Positions 1 to 7,360 of a DNA stretch of 25,549 nt are shown piece by piece. The DNA lies in the IMG/VR virus record IMGVR_UViG_3300036652_000071, positions 1 through 25,549 of that record; one strand, 5' to 3'. The translations under genes and the position numbers were made by a program. Source of the DNA: a virus. A model generated the notes under the pieces. It saw only the letters and a program-made list of their open reading frames with translations. It did no database searches and was not told the DNA's origin. Position 1 is the stretch's first letter, and the number at the start of each line of letters is the position of its first letter.

Positions 1-856
1 GGACGTAGCTGGCGGGTGTTCCGGTCCCGGTGAACGTGCCGGTGCCAGTGAACCCGGCAGCGCCGGATATGCCGGGGCCGCCCGTCCCGCTCAGGCTGCC
101 GGAGCCACTGAGCGTTATGGTGCCTGCTACGGCCAGGGCATCATCCAGCCAGTCCAGCGAACCGGACCCGGAGAAGCCGGTACCGCCGGAACCGCCAGTG
201 CCGGAAGTCGAAAGCGTGCCGGAACCGGTGAGGCCAGCGGAACCTGGTGAGGCTGGTGCTCCGCCCGCAGCCAGTGCGCCAGCCCCGGAGAGCACCAGCG
301 ACCCGGACGCGGTGACGGTTCCGGGCGTGGTCGAGAGCGTGCCGCTGCCAGAATAGGCAGCCGTCCCACTGGACGCCGGTGTCCCGGCGGTGGACAGGGT
401 GCCAGTACCGTTGAGGTTCACCGTCCCGGCGCTGCCGCTGACCGCCGTGCCGGAGGCCGTTAGTGTTCCGGCCCCAGACAGGGCCAGTGCGCCGGACGCC
501 GCCGGAGACCCGGCGAACCCGAGACTCCCGGTACCGGATAGTGCGATGGTGCCCGGTTCGCCAGGGCTGCCTTGGGCGGCCAATGTTCCGGCTCCGGCGA
601 GGACCAGTGTTCCGGTTATCGCGGCGGTCCCGCTCGGGCTGAGCGTCCCCGTACCGCTCAGGCCAGCGGAGCCAGCGGCCGCCATGCCCGTGCTGCTGGT
701 AGCCAGTGTGCCGGAACCCGATAGTGCTGTGGAACCGGATACGGCAATGCCGGACCCTGCCGTGCTGAGCGTTCCGGCCCCGCTTAGGCCAGTGGAACCC
801 GCGGCCTTTGCTGTCCCCGACATTGCCAGCGTTCCAGCACCGGAGAGGGTAACCGA
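1..856 (-). repeat. Tandem 60-66 bp coding repeats
   Basis: About 14 imperfect in-frame repeats, 60 to 66 bases each, encode units such as LSGAGTL, LSGSGTL and LSGTGTL followed by a variable Gly/Ala/Ser/Pro stretch. The period changes only in whole codons, so frame is kept. One unit carries an odd insert, DWLDDALAV, at about 130-150. The array continues past the left edge, so the copy number here is a minimum. Confidence 0.85.
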
Positions 857-1522
857 TCCGCTGAAGCTTGAGCCGCCAGACGCGGCCTGGATCTCGATTC
901 CAGTGAGGACAGACTTCTGGCCTGTCGGCGCCGTCAGCCCAAAGCTTTTAGATCCGGCGGAAGCGGCCTGCTGGTAGGCGCGTTCCACCGTGTAGTAGCC
1001 CGAGACGTAAACGTAGTCGGTCTCGGTTGGTGTTGCGGAACTCGTTAGGTAGGTCCGGGACGCCCCGGATACCGCATTCCAGTCTGCATTAGCCCATGAC
1101 ACGGCGGAGCCAGCCGCGGCGGTGGTCAGCGAGGTCTGCGCGGTTGTGTTTAGGGTGAGCACACTGACGGGTGAAGCGGCAAGCTTGCAGGTTGCGCCTG
1201 ACCAGCGCTCAACGATCATGGAATGGTGGACGCCGCCGCCGCCATTAGTGGGCAGGGATACGGTCATTGCCGAACCACCTGCTGTTACCGCGCCGGTCCA
1301 CAGTGCGGCGTAGCAGTTACTGCCGGTGTTGTTTTCCTGCCGTTTCGTCCAAGTGATCGTATTGGCCGAGTTTGTGGGCGTCCCCATGGGAGACCCGGCA
1401 TCCTCAGTTGCCGTATGGAGCACCAGAATATCGCCGGTAGCGGGTGTGAAGGACGGCGTGGTCAGGGTTGCGCCGCTGGTTACTGAGGCGACCGGGTATG
1501 TTGCAGTTGGTGTCAGCGTCAC
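1..1522 (-). CDS. Repeat-rich minor tail / fibre-like protein (3' end cut by window)
   Basis: The reading frame is open from a GTG start at 1522 to the left edge, at least 507 codons, with no stop. An in-frame TAG lies just upstream and an AGGGG ribosome binding site sits 6 bases before the GTG, which fixes the start. Residues 1-222 look like one beta-rich domain with many Thr, Ser, Trp and Tyr. From residue 223 onward the protein is about 14 tandem 20-22 residue repeats of the form LSGxGTL-x3-G-x5-G. No enzyme motif is seen. The composition (Gly/Ser/Thr/Ala, almost no charge) and the position after the tail and lysis genes suggest a fibrous virion appendage, perhaps for host binding. That function is inferred; a secreted or adhesin-like protein would look similar. 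I verified the frame by translating the whole stretch. Confidence 0.8.
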   Translation of the reverse strand, partial: MTLTPTATYPVASVTSGATLTTPSFTPATGDILVLHTATEDAGSPMGTPTNSANTITWTKRQENNTGSNCYAALWTGAVTAGGSAMTVSLPTNGGGGVHHSMIVERWSGATCKLAASPVSVLTLNTTAQTSLTTAAAGSAVSWANADWNAVSGASRTYLTSSATPTETDYVYVSGYYTVERAYQQAASAGSKSFGLTAPTGQKSVLTGIEIQAASGGSSFSGSVTLSGAGTLAMSGTAKAAGSTGLSGAGTLSTAGSGIAVSGSTALSGSGTLATSSTGMAAAGSAGLSGTGTLSPSGTAAITGTLVLAGAGTLAAQGSPGEPGTIALSGTGSLGFAGSPAASGALALSGAGTLTASGTAVSGSAGTVNLNGTGTLSTAGTPASSGTAAYSGSGTLSTTPGTVTASGSLVLSGAGALAAGGAPASPGSAGLTGSGTLSTSGTGGSGGTGFSGSGSLDWLDDALAVAGTITLSGSGSLSGTGGPGISGAAGFTGTGTFTGTGTPASYV

Positions 1523-1541
1523 CGGTCGCCCCTAACCAGGC

Positions 1542-1829
1542 TTAGTTGATGCCCATTAGACGGGATGTGTTCGTGCGAAAGTCGTACGCCGTCGGCTGTG
1601 CGGCCAGTCCCAATGCCACCTGCTGGATCTGGAACAGGTCCGCCATGGCCGCCCGGAGCAGGGTCACGTCCGTCGTGGTGTAGCCCAGCGAGGTGAGGTC
1701 CGAATCCGCCATGGAATCCAACTTGGCCTTCAGTGGGCCAACCTCCATGATGAGATCCCGCAGCTGCAGTGACAGGCCGCCCAGCTTGTTGTCGATATCC
1801 GCCTTACCGACGGGAAGCCCGACGCTCAT
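1542..1829 (-). CDS. Small conserved phage protein of unknown function
   Basis: This 95-residue soluble protein starts at an ATG that overlaps the stop of the gene before it (ATGA), so the two are probably translationally coupled. The text GKADID near the N-terminus, a helical stretch with LSLQLRDLI, then LTSLGYTTTDVTLLRAAMADL and a C-terminal TNTSRLMGI look like a small protein often encoded next to tail-fibre genes in actinobacteriophages; this is recollection of the pattern, not a search. It is predicted to be mostly helical. The role is unknown; a fibre-associated or structural part is plausible because it sits directly before the repeat-rich fibre gene. Confidence 0.8.
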   Translation of the reverse strand: MSVGLPVGKADIDNKLGGLSLQLRDLIMEVGPLKAKLDSMADSDLTSLGYTTTDVTLLRAAMADLFQIQQVALGLAAQPTAYDFRTNTSRLMGIN

Positions 1830-2194
1830 GTCTGCGAATAAGTGGCGGTCAGCGTGTACGTCCCCTGGCTTGCGAACGCCTGAGAAGTCACGGTGGAGGT
1901 GTCCCGGATGTCAGCTGTCCCGGCCGTGGCTGAGACCGCAGTCCCGGCATGGTCCACCGTGGAACCGGAGGCAACGTTGAAAGCGGCCGCCGTGGACGTG
2001 ATGACCGACGGGGCAGCAGCGGTTGCCGCTCCCCAACTGAGGGCCACCCGGGCGTAGGCTGGAGATCCGCCGGTCAGTTCGTTGGTGGATGCGCCTGTGC
2101 TGGCCGGGACGCCGTTGAACAGCACACCGTAGGGCGCCGCCGTCCCGTAGGCGTTTGCCACAGCCTGGCGCTGGGCGGTGATGGCGATGGACAT
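1826..2194 (-). CDS. Small beta-rich tail-fibre-like protein
   Basis: This 122-residue protein is rich in Ala, Ser and Thr. It begins with a short helix (AVANAYG) followed by NELTGGSPAYARVALSWG. That layout, an N-terminal helix then NE(V/L)TGG-x-YAR-x3-WG and beta strands ending in a Tyr/Thr-rich strand, resembles the compact beta-sandwich minor fibre proteins of many phages. A ribosome binding site (GGAGGC) overlaps the end of the preceding gene, 8 to 9 bases before the ATG, and the 3' end overlaps the next gene by ATGA. Function is inferred as a virion surface or fibre component; no catalytic motif is visible. Confidence 0.75.
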   Translation of the reverse strand: MSIAITAQRQAVANAYGTAAPYGVLFNGVPASTGASTNELTGGSPAYARVALSWGAATAAAPSVITSTAAAFNVASGSTVDHAGTAVSATAGTADIRDTSTVTSQAFASQGTYTLTATYSQT

Positions 2195-2198
2195 TTGC

Positions 2199-2420
2199 CT
2201 AGCCTCCGATCATGTGCGGGTGGATTGTGTAATCGCCGTCGTCGCCGCCGGGGCCGGGGTCATGTTCATCCCCGTGGGTGACGGACTGCCAGCGGGTGCG
2301 GGCGTCGGCTTCGTAGGCGTCCAGGTGCTCCAATGCGACGTGGTCGGTGGCCTTATGCATGCCAACGCCGCCGTCGGGCAGGGCGAAGTAGCTGGTCATA
2401 GTGACCTTGCGCTTTTCCAT
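2199..2420 (-). CDS. Small hypothetical protein, His/Asp-rich C-terminus
   Basis: I do not recognise this 73-residue protein. It has a central segment (YFALPDGGVGMHKATDHVAL) and an acidic, glycine- and histidine-rich tail with DEHDPGPGGDDGD then IHPHM. The ATG at 2420 follows the holin-like gene by 2 bases with a GGGAG site upstream; a second ATG seven codons in (MTSYFAL) also has an AAGG nearby, so the start is uncertain by seven residues. Tight spacing to both neighbours argues that it is translated. Histidine and aspartate clustering could bind metal, but that is a guess. Confidence 0.65.
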   Translation of the reverse strand: MEKRKVTMTSYFALPDGGVGMHKATDHVALEHLDAYEADARTRWQSVTHGDEHDPGPGGDDGDYTIHPHMIGG

Positions 2421-2422
2421 GG

Positions 2423-2806
2423 TCAGACTCCCGTGGTGGGTGCGGCCGGGGGCACGGGTGCCACCGGCGGGATGGGCTTCGGTTCCGAGATGGGCGCCTG
2501 GTTGAAGATATTCGTCACGGGTGCCTGTGCGGGTGCAGGGTCAACGGCTGCGGCCGCGTTGTCAATCAGCGGGGCGATCTTGGCCACCACGGTGGCGGGC
2601 AGTACCCGGCCCAGCAGGGCCAGTACATCCTCCGCGAGAACCTTGTTCGGGATGGCATAGATGCCATACGTTCCAAGGATGGCAACAACACCGGTCAGGA
2701 TGTTGAACCATATGTCGGTGTGGGGCAGGAAGCCCAGTGCGGTGGTCGCGGCAAGTGCCACGCCTCCGGCGATGGCCTTGGCCATCTTTGCGATCTTGGT
2801 TGCCAT
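2423..2806 (-). CDS. Holin candidate (two-TM membrane protein)
   Basis: This 127-residue protein starts at the MATKIAK methionine, which follows an AAAGGA site. Residues about 10-26 (AIAGGVALAATTALGFL) and 32-52 (IWFNILTGVVAILGTYGIYAI) are two hydrophobic segments separated by a short polar turn, preceded by a lysine-rich N-terminus. The second half is soluble, Pro/Ala rich, with a VTNIFNQAP stretch. Small size, two TM segments and position two genes after the muramidase fit a holin that opens the inner membrane for the endolysin. Holins have no diagnostic motif, so the call rests on topology and context. The 149-residue TM protein just before the endolysin is a rival candidate. Confidence 0.65.
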   Translation of the reverse strand: MATKIAKMAKAIAGGVALAATTALGFLPHTDIWFNILTGVVAILGTYGIYAIPNKVLAEDVLALLGRVLPATVVAKIAPLIDNAAAAVDPAPAQAPVTNIFNQAPISEPKPIPPVAPVPPAAPTTGV

Positions 2807-2834
2807 GGTGGATGGTTTCCTTTCGGGTGGGGGA

Positions 2835-3206
2835 TTACTTGTTGAACTGGGCCTTGACGGCCGCAACGGATGCCGCGGCCGCGGCGTTGGCGATGGCTGC
2901 GACGTCCACCGTTGCGGCCGCCGGGTGGGCTGCTACGGCCGTCGTCACCGCTGAGGTGACCGCGGCGGAGATCCCGGCCGGGTCAACCTTGGCACTGAGG
3001 GCGTCCACGCTGGCCTGCAGCGTGATGAGCTTGTTTAGGACGCCAATGATGTCGAGCACGTCGGCGCTGCGGATGGCCATAGCGCCGGGCGTGCCAGCCG
3101 GTACTTCCTTGAGCTTGAGCACGTCGGTGCCGATAGCCCAGCGTTGGATGTCACGGCCCATGATTCGGGCGTCAATTTCGTCCAGCTTTTCCTGGTTTGT
3201 TGCCAT
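2835..3206 (-). CDS. Small Ala-rich hypothetical protein in the lysis region
   Basis: This 123-residue protein lies between the endolysin and the holin candidate. The start is the MATNQEK methionine, because an AAAGGA site that overlaps the endolysin stop precedes it by about 10 bases; an open frame extends upstream inside the endolysin gene but is only its shadow. Residues about 50-75 (IIGVLNKLITLQASVDALSA) look like an amphipathic or coiled-coil helix, and the C-terminal half is Ala/Val rich (TAVAAHPAAATVDVAAIANA). No TM segment or enzyme motif stands out. It may be an oligomeric helical accessory protein of lysis or tail, but the function is unknown. Confidence 0.75.
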   Translation of the reverse strand: MATNQEKLDEIDARIMGRDIQRWAIGTDVLKLKEVPAGTPGAMAIRSADVLDIIGVLNKLITLQASVDALSAKVDPAGISAAVTSAVTTAVAAHPAAATVDVAAIANAAAAASVAAVKAQFNK

Positions 3207-3220
3207 GGGAGGTGCGTCCT

Positions 3221-3889
3221 TTACTGTGCGCCGAACAGGTCCATGAGGAACTGCTGGTCCGGGGTGAGATTGGGGATAGGCGTGATGCCGCCGCCTTGTG
3301 CGGTGACCTGTCCGGGGGTTCCGTAGGCGATCAGTGCGGCCCGGTCGCCAAAGAAAATGTCCGAGTCGCCGCCCGTCTGGTTGGTGTCCGCGTTCTGCCA
3401 CATGGCGACGTTCGCCCACGGCGCGGAACTGGACGGGCCGACAGGGTTGTACTCCGGGTCGATTAGCCCGCCGCCCAAGGCGGCCAGCGGGGTCCAGTCC
3501 CACCCGGCGCGCACGTTGGGTCCGGCGTAGTCCATGCACCAGATGCTCAGCTGCCTGGCCACCTCCTGCTCGAACGCAACACACCACTGGACCGGGTTAG
3601 CAGGCCACGGGGTGACCGGGCTGTTCTCGATGTCCAGCACCATGAACTCGCCGGACTGCCAGCCGGAGCCGATCAGGAACGCCTGCGCCTCCTGCGCCGG
3701 ATCTCCCCATGCCGGGAAGTGGTAGTGGCCTACGATCAGGCCGTCGGCGCGTCCCTCAGCCACCTGAGCGTCATGGTTCATGTTGACCTTGTAAATGCCC
3801 TGCGTGGACTTGACGTACACAAAGTCCAGCCCGGCAAGGTTCACGCTGCCCGGCTGCCAGCCGGAGATGTCTGCTCCGCGGATGCTCAT
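3221..3889 (-). CDS. Endolysin, GH25 N-acetylmuramidase
   Basis: This 222-residue protein has the glycoside hydrolase family 25 layout. The N-terminal D7-I-S-G-W strand, VYVKSTQG at about 24-31, GHYHF at 54-58, and the acidic pair in LDIEN (D86, E88) match the family's catalytic barrel; WQ at 164-165 and the DSD at 175-177 follow in the expected order. The enzyme cleaves the beta-1,4 bond between N-acetylmuramic acid and N-acetylglucosamine in peptidoglycan to release progeny. There is no signal peptide and only a short tail after about residue 190, so no large cell-wall binding domain is present. It overlaps the upstream membrane-protein gene by ATGA and precedes the holin candidate, forming the lysis block. 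Confidence 0.93.
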   Translation of the reverse strand: MSIRGADISGWQPGSVNLAGLDFVYVKSTQGIYKVNMNHDAQVAEGRADGLIVGHYHFPAWGDPAQEAQAFLIGSGWQSGEFMVLDIENSPVTPWPANPVQWCVAFEQEVARQLSIWCMDYAGPNVRAGWDWTPLAALGGGLIDPEYNPVGPSSSAPWANVAMWQNADTNQTGGDSDIFFGDRAALIAYGTPGQVTAQGGGITPIPNLTPDQQFLMDLFGAQ

Positions 3890-4335
3890 TCTGTGACGCC
3901 CTCCGATGTGTGGATGTTGACCGTGGTTGAGGGCGTGGCGGCGGCGCTGTCCAGCCGGTCCACCCGCTCGGTCAGGCGTTGGACGTTATGGACCAGCTGG
4001 ACGACGCTCTCGTGGGTCACCCGGACATGGTCTTTGATGGACTCCCCGTGGTCGGGCTCCAGTTCCTTGAGCCGGACCGTGTGGTCGTCAAGGATCTCCA
4101 ACGCCTGCCCCAGCTGTGCCTCCGTGGTGGCCTGGCGTTCCATGAGCCCGGGGCGGGCCGGGACGCCCGGACGGGCTGGTTGCCCGGACAGGTCACCGAG
4201 TAGGGTCATGATCCAGCCGTACGGTTTCGCCGCCTTGAACAGGGCAAAGATGATTAGCACCAGGATGGCGAGGACGGAAAGGACGATGGTCAGGCTGCCG
4301 CCCTGAGACATGACGAAAGTGAGTATGCTGCCCAT
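3886..4335 (-). CDS. Single-TM / coiled-coil membrane protein next to endolysin
   Basis: The 149-residue protein starts at the ATG that overlaps the stop of the upstream tail gene (TAATG), so translation is coupled. Residues about 14-33 (SLTIVLSVLAILVLIIFALF) form one strong membrane helix, with a short Pro/Arg-rich linker at 51-63 and then a long, highly charged helical region with heptad-like spacing (VVQLVHNVQRLTERVDRLDS near 111-130). The end is Thr/Ser rich. The topology suggests a membrane-anchored protein with a coiled coil facing the cytoplasm or outside. Its direct ATGA overlap with the muramidase suggests a lysis role, such as a holin or holin regulator, but a tail-associated membrane protein is also possible. 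Confidence 0.75.
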   Translation of the reverse strand: MGSILTFVMSQGGSLTIVLSVLAILVLIIFALFKAAKPYGWIMTLLGDLSGQPARPGVPARPGLMERQATTEAQLGQALEILDDHTVRLKELEPDHGESIKDHVRVTHESVVQLVHNVQRLTERVDRLDSAAATPSTTVNIHTSEGVTE

Positions 4336-5300
4336 TAGAACTGCGCCCCCAAGTCCTCGATTGTGAAGTAGTTCGGGTTTGTCGGCGCCGCCGTGAAGAT
4401 ACAGTTCGAGCTTGCCGAGTTGGCCACCCACTTGATCTGCAGGGTGGTGTCCGACGTTGGCTCAACGTAGGCGTACAGCTGGTTTTCCGCGTTCTGGGAG
4501 GCCACCGGTGTGGTGACCACACGGCCGTTCAGCTGAGTGAGGTCAGTTGTCTGGGTTGGGGTGTCCGTGGTCGGGCACGTCGCTATCAGCACGTTGACTG
4601 GGGCGTTCGCGGCGGCAGTCTGGAAAGCGAAGTCCCAGCCGATCCGGTACTTCCTCCCAGCGCGGAACGTGTATGAGGCCACGTTGCTGACGACGACGAA
4701 AGAGGAACCGATGGTGCCCGAGTTTGACGTTGTCGATGTCCGTGAGAGCAGCCCCAGTGCATGGCATCCCACCCCGATAGGCGCCGTGATAAGGCTCGTG
4801 ATGTAGGACGTGAGGATGCTGGTGGCATTCGCCGGGACGTTGATCCATGCCAGCGGGACGGCATTGTTTGGCAGGGTTTGCGCGTTGGCCGGGTATGTCG
4901 CGCCCGCGGCCGGGACGCCGGTGGCCACGGCGATGACCGCCTGATTGTTGGACCCGGCGTAGACCGCGTCCTGCACCGCCACGTAGATGACGTCGATGCG
5001 CGGGTTGGTGTTGTCCGCGGTAGCGATTGACACGGGGTAGGCCGCGTCGTTGAGGACGAAATACTTGCCCTGCTTCCCGTATGTCTGACCGGTCAGGTGA
5101 GCGGAATCCGTTCCCTCGATCCATGCCCGGCCAACACCCACAGACACGCCCATGGACGGGGTGCCGGTCTGGGTGGTTGGGAAGTCACCAACCTGGACAA
5201 CACCATTAGCCCAGTTGGGCAGCATGGACGCGACGGCTTGGCGGATGATGTCCGCGTTCGCTGGCACGTTCTGCAATACGAACGTGGCTGAGATGGCCAT
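4335..5300 (-). CDS. Minor tail protein, receptor-binding/baseplate candidate
   Basis: This 321-residue protein has a recognisable N-terminal half: MGVSVGVGRAWIEG at about 49-62, then a hydrophobic strand pattern with PRIDVIYVAV near 100-109. That pattern occurs in phage baseplate or appendage proteins that attach fibres to the tail tip. The C-terminal part (about 190-321) is Thr/Ser/Asn rich and beta-strand like, with an RAGRKYRIGWDF segment, consistent with a receptor-binding beta-sandwich. A TAGGAG site overlapping the preceding stop lies 5 bases before the ATG. Its place between the S74 fibre and the lysis genes supports a tail-tip role. The exact function is inferred. Confidence 0.7.
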   Translation of the reverse strand: MAISATFVLQNVPANADIIRQAVASMLPNWANGVVQVGDFPTTQTGTPSMGVSVGVGRAWIEGTDSAHLTGQTYGKQGKYFVLNDAAYPVSIATADNTNPRIDVIYVAVQDAVYAGSNNQAVIAVATGVPAAGATYPANAQTLPNNAVPLAWINVPANATSILTSYITSLITAPIGVGCHALGLLSRTSTTSNSGTIGSSFVVVSNVASYTFRAGRKYRIGWDFAFQTAAANAPVNVLIATCPTTDTPTQTTDLTQLNGRVVTTPVASQNAENQLYAYVEPTSDTTLQIKWVANSASSNCIFTAAPTNPNYFTIEDLGAQF

Positions 5301-5308
5301 GAGGGCTC

Positions 5309-6220
5309 CTACGGCTGGGGCTGGATGGTGTACGGGTGCGGTTCGGGAGGCTCAGGTGGGGCGTTGTTCGCTTCCCGGGCAGCGGGATGGTAGGTGGGCA
5401 CGGCCGGTGCTTCCCGGCCCTCCAGCGCCCGCAGGCGCCGCTCCTGGTCCTTGACGACGGCGAGCAGCGCCACGGAGAGCAGGTCGTAGCGGACGTTGTC
5501 TATGTGCCCGTGGAACCACTGGGCCAGTTCGGGCACATGCTCGGCCACCTGCTCAGCGATGAGCCCGTACTCCGTTACATCCCCGTTATGTTTGCGCTCA
5601 TACAGGACCGGCTCCAAGGCGAGCACCCGGGCCGGGTCGATCCGGTGCTGGCGGATGTTGTCCTTATACCGGGCCGATGAGGTGTTCTTTCCCAGCAGGT
5701 TGTCCGAGCCCACCCATACGGCGTAGAAACTCGTGCCGCCCACGTTGTAGTTGAATGCGTGGGCCGAGCCGTCGGCATCGTGAGCGCTGGCCACCTGCGA
5801 GGTGATATCCGTCCCGGCGTGGGTGTGCGCTGACGGCGGGAACGTGGACGGCTTGCCGCCCACGCTGGCCCACGTCACCGTCCCTGCGCCCACCTGCGCC
5901 CAGGAGCCACCGATGAGCACTTCCACCCCGTAGTTGCCGGGGTTGGAGTTGGTGAGCGGACCGAACCGGGCCACCGGGTTGCCGGACGTATCGTAGGCGG
6001 TGACCGAACCGTCGTCGGTCCGCATGCCCGTGATCTCTTGGTCCGATGAGTTGAAAACGTGGACTCCCGCGGCGTCAATCTTGATGCCGGGCTGGCCGAT
6101 GCCGGAGCCGGTGGAAGCGTTCACCAGCCACGGCGTGGTCATCAGGTTGTCCAGCCGCTTCTCAATGTTGGCGAGCCGGACGGGGATGTTGTACTGCGGC
6201 CCAAGGTTGGGATTGACCAC
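5309..6220 (-). CDS. Tail fibre/spike with C-terminal S74 intramolecular chaperone
   Basis: This 303-residue protein has an N-terminal tail-attachment region with a short coiled coil (RLANIEKRLDNL), beta-rich repeats at about 45-120, and an HTH metal-binding-type motif at 132-134, typical of trimeric fibres. Residues about 181-268 match a peptidase S74 chaperone: SSARYKDNI carries the Ser182/Lys186 pair expected for self-cleavage, followed by LEPVLYER, GLIAEQV and a C-terminal helix with LLAVVKDQERRLRALE. In this family the chaperone trimerises the fibre and then cuts itself off. After it there is an unusual 35-residue Pro-rich tail. The GTG start has a TAGGAG site 4 bases upstream. Confidence 0.88.
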   Translation of the reverse strand: MVNPNLGPQYNIPVRLANIEKRLDNLMTTPWLVNASTGSGIGQPGIKIDAAGVHVFNSSDQEITGMRTDDGSVTAYDTSGNPVARFGPLTNSNPGNYGVEVLIGGSWAQVGAGTVTWASVGGKPSTFPPSAHTHAGTDITSQVASAHDADGSAHAFNYNVGGTSFYAVWVGSDNLLGKNTSSARYKDNIRQHRIDPARVLALEPVLYERKHNGDVTEYGLIAEQVAEHVPELAQWFHGHIDNVRYDLLSVALLAVVKDQERRLRALEGREAPAVPTYHPAAREANNAPPEPPEPHPYTIQPQP

Positions 6221-6230
6221 GGGACTCCTA

Positions 6231-7349
6231 TCAGAAAACGGGCGGCCGGTTCAGGGTGAACTTCACCGTGGCCACGCCCTGGTCGGGCACAACCACCTCG
6301 TAGGCGACAATCCGCCACCACTGGCGGAGCCCCACAGGGAACCACATGGACGGGCCGGACCACAGGAGAATGTCGTCCCCGATCTGGAACTCACCCAGCG
6401 CGCACGGCGCGTAGTCCACCGGAATGGTTACCGTCGGCGTGGCAATGGGTTTGCCGTACTGCTGGACGGACCCGTTAGCGATGACCTGCAGCTGGGTTGC
6501 GTCGGTGATGTGGGAATACTGGAGGACTTCCTGCAGCAGCGGCATCTGCCCGAGCCCGCCGCGTGGGGCGGTGTCGTCAGCGGTTGCCACCGGCTGGGCG
6601 CCGCCGGTGCCGCCGCCCACCACGATGATGTGGTTGCCGGAACCGGTGGCCTCAGTGGGCCAGGTCCAGTCCGTGGCCTGCATCAGGTTGATGGACAGGC
6701 CGGACGTGTTCTGGTTGTTGCCACAGCGCGGGCTGGCGATCATCATCTTGTGCTGCGGCACGCCGTTCAGGAACGTGTCGGTCATGTAGTAGTCCACGCC
6801 GCCGGTGCCCGGGGTTACAGCCGCCGTCATATCTGCCAGGACTTGAGCCACGGTGGTGTATTGGGACTTGTTGTAGGACGGCTTCACGGCGGGCGGCTGG
6901 CTGGAGCCAACAATCATGGGGACAATGCCGCGGTTCGATCCGGGACCGGCTGACTGTGCATCGTTGACGACTGTCTTTATCAGGGTCGCCGGGCCAATCA
7001 GAGTTGTGTAGGAACTGGCGATGACCGTTGACATGAAGTAGGACGTCAGCGCCTTGCCGCCGATGGTGAGGATGCTCTTGGACGGCTGGCGGTTAGACTG
7101 CCACGCGATCCCGGAGTACAGGATGGACGTATCAGCGTTAGCCGTGATGAGCGTCTTGAACGGGTTCCCTCCCAGCCCCATAATGACCTGCCCGGTTGCC
7201 CGGGCCACAGGGTCCGATAGGTCAAGGTCGAAACTGAACTCCCCGGCATCGTTCATGCGGACGGCGAACTTGAGATTGGCCGCGGTGGGCAGGTCGGTGA
7301 TCTTGGTGTTTACGTTGATGTCCCACGCTGATACCCCGAACATGCCCAT
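6231..7349 (-). CDS. Minor tail protein, Gp37-like (tail-associated)
   Basis: The 372-residue protein starts at MGMFGVSAWD: an AGGGGG site 5 bases before this ATG fixes it, while an open frame extending upstream is only a shadow of the previous gene. ITDLPTAANLKFAVRMNDAG near 17-36 and FSFDLDLSDP next to it fit the Siphovirus Gp37-like (ReqiPepy6-type) tail family, which forms the tail-tip hub around the distal tail protein in Gram-positive phages. Later strands (PVDYAPCALGEFQIGDDILL) and the C-terminal KFTLNRPP are consistent with that family. The place after the distal tail protein and before fibres fits a hub or Tal-like role. Whether it carries any hydrolase activity cannot be seen. Confidence 0.75.
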   Translation of the reverse strand: MGMFGVSAWDINVNTKITDLPTAANLKFAVRMNDAGEFSFDLDLSDPVARATGQVIMGLGGNPFKTLITANADTSILYSGIAWQSNRQPSKSILTIGGKALTSYFMSTVIASSYTTLIGPATLIKTVVNDAQSAGPGSNRGIVPMIVGSSQPPAVKPSYNKSQYTTVAQVLADMTAAVTPGTGGVDYYMTDTFLNGVPQHKMMIASPRCGNNQNTSGLSINLMQATDWTWPTEATGSGNHIIVVGGGTGGAQPVATADDTAPRGGLGQMPLLQEVLQYSHITDATQLQVIANGSVQQYGKPIATPTVTIPVDYAPCALGEFQIGDDILLWSGPSMWFPVGLRQWWRIVAYEVVVPDQGVATVKFTLNRPPVF

Positions 7350-7360
7350 GCGGACCCCCT

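Noticed and set aside
1-856. Could the 60-66 bp repeats be a CRISPR array?
   Set aside because: Repeats are imperfect, contiguous without unique spacers, and lie in a continuous coding frame.
390-977. Plus-strand Pro/Val/Ala-rich open frame of 195 codons
   Set aside because: It is the reverse reading of the tandem repeats of the fibre-like gene, which is open along the whole minus strand with a start and ribosome binding site.
2835-3587. Extended 250-codon version of the small Ala-rich gene
   Set aside because: Its first half is an Arg-rich shadow of the endolysin gene; the ATG at 3206 has an AAAGGA site.
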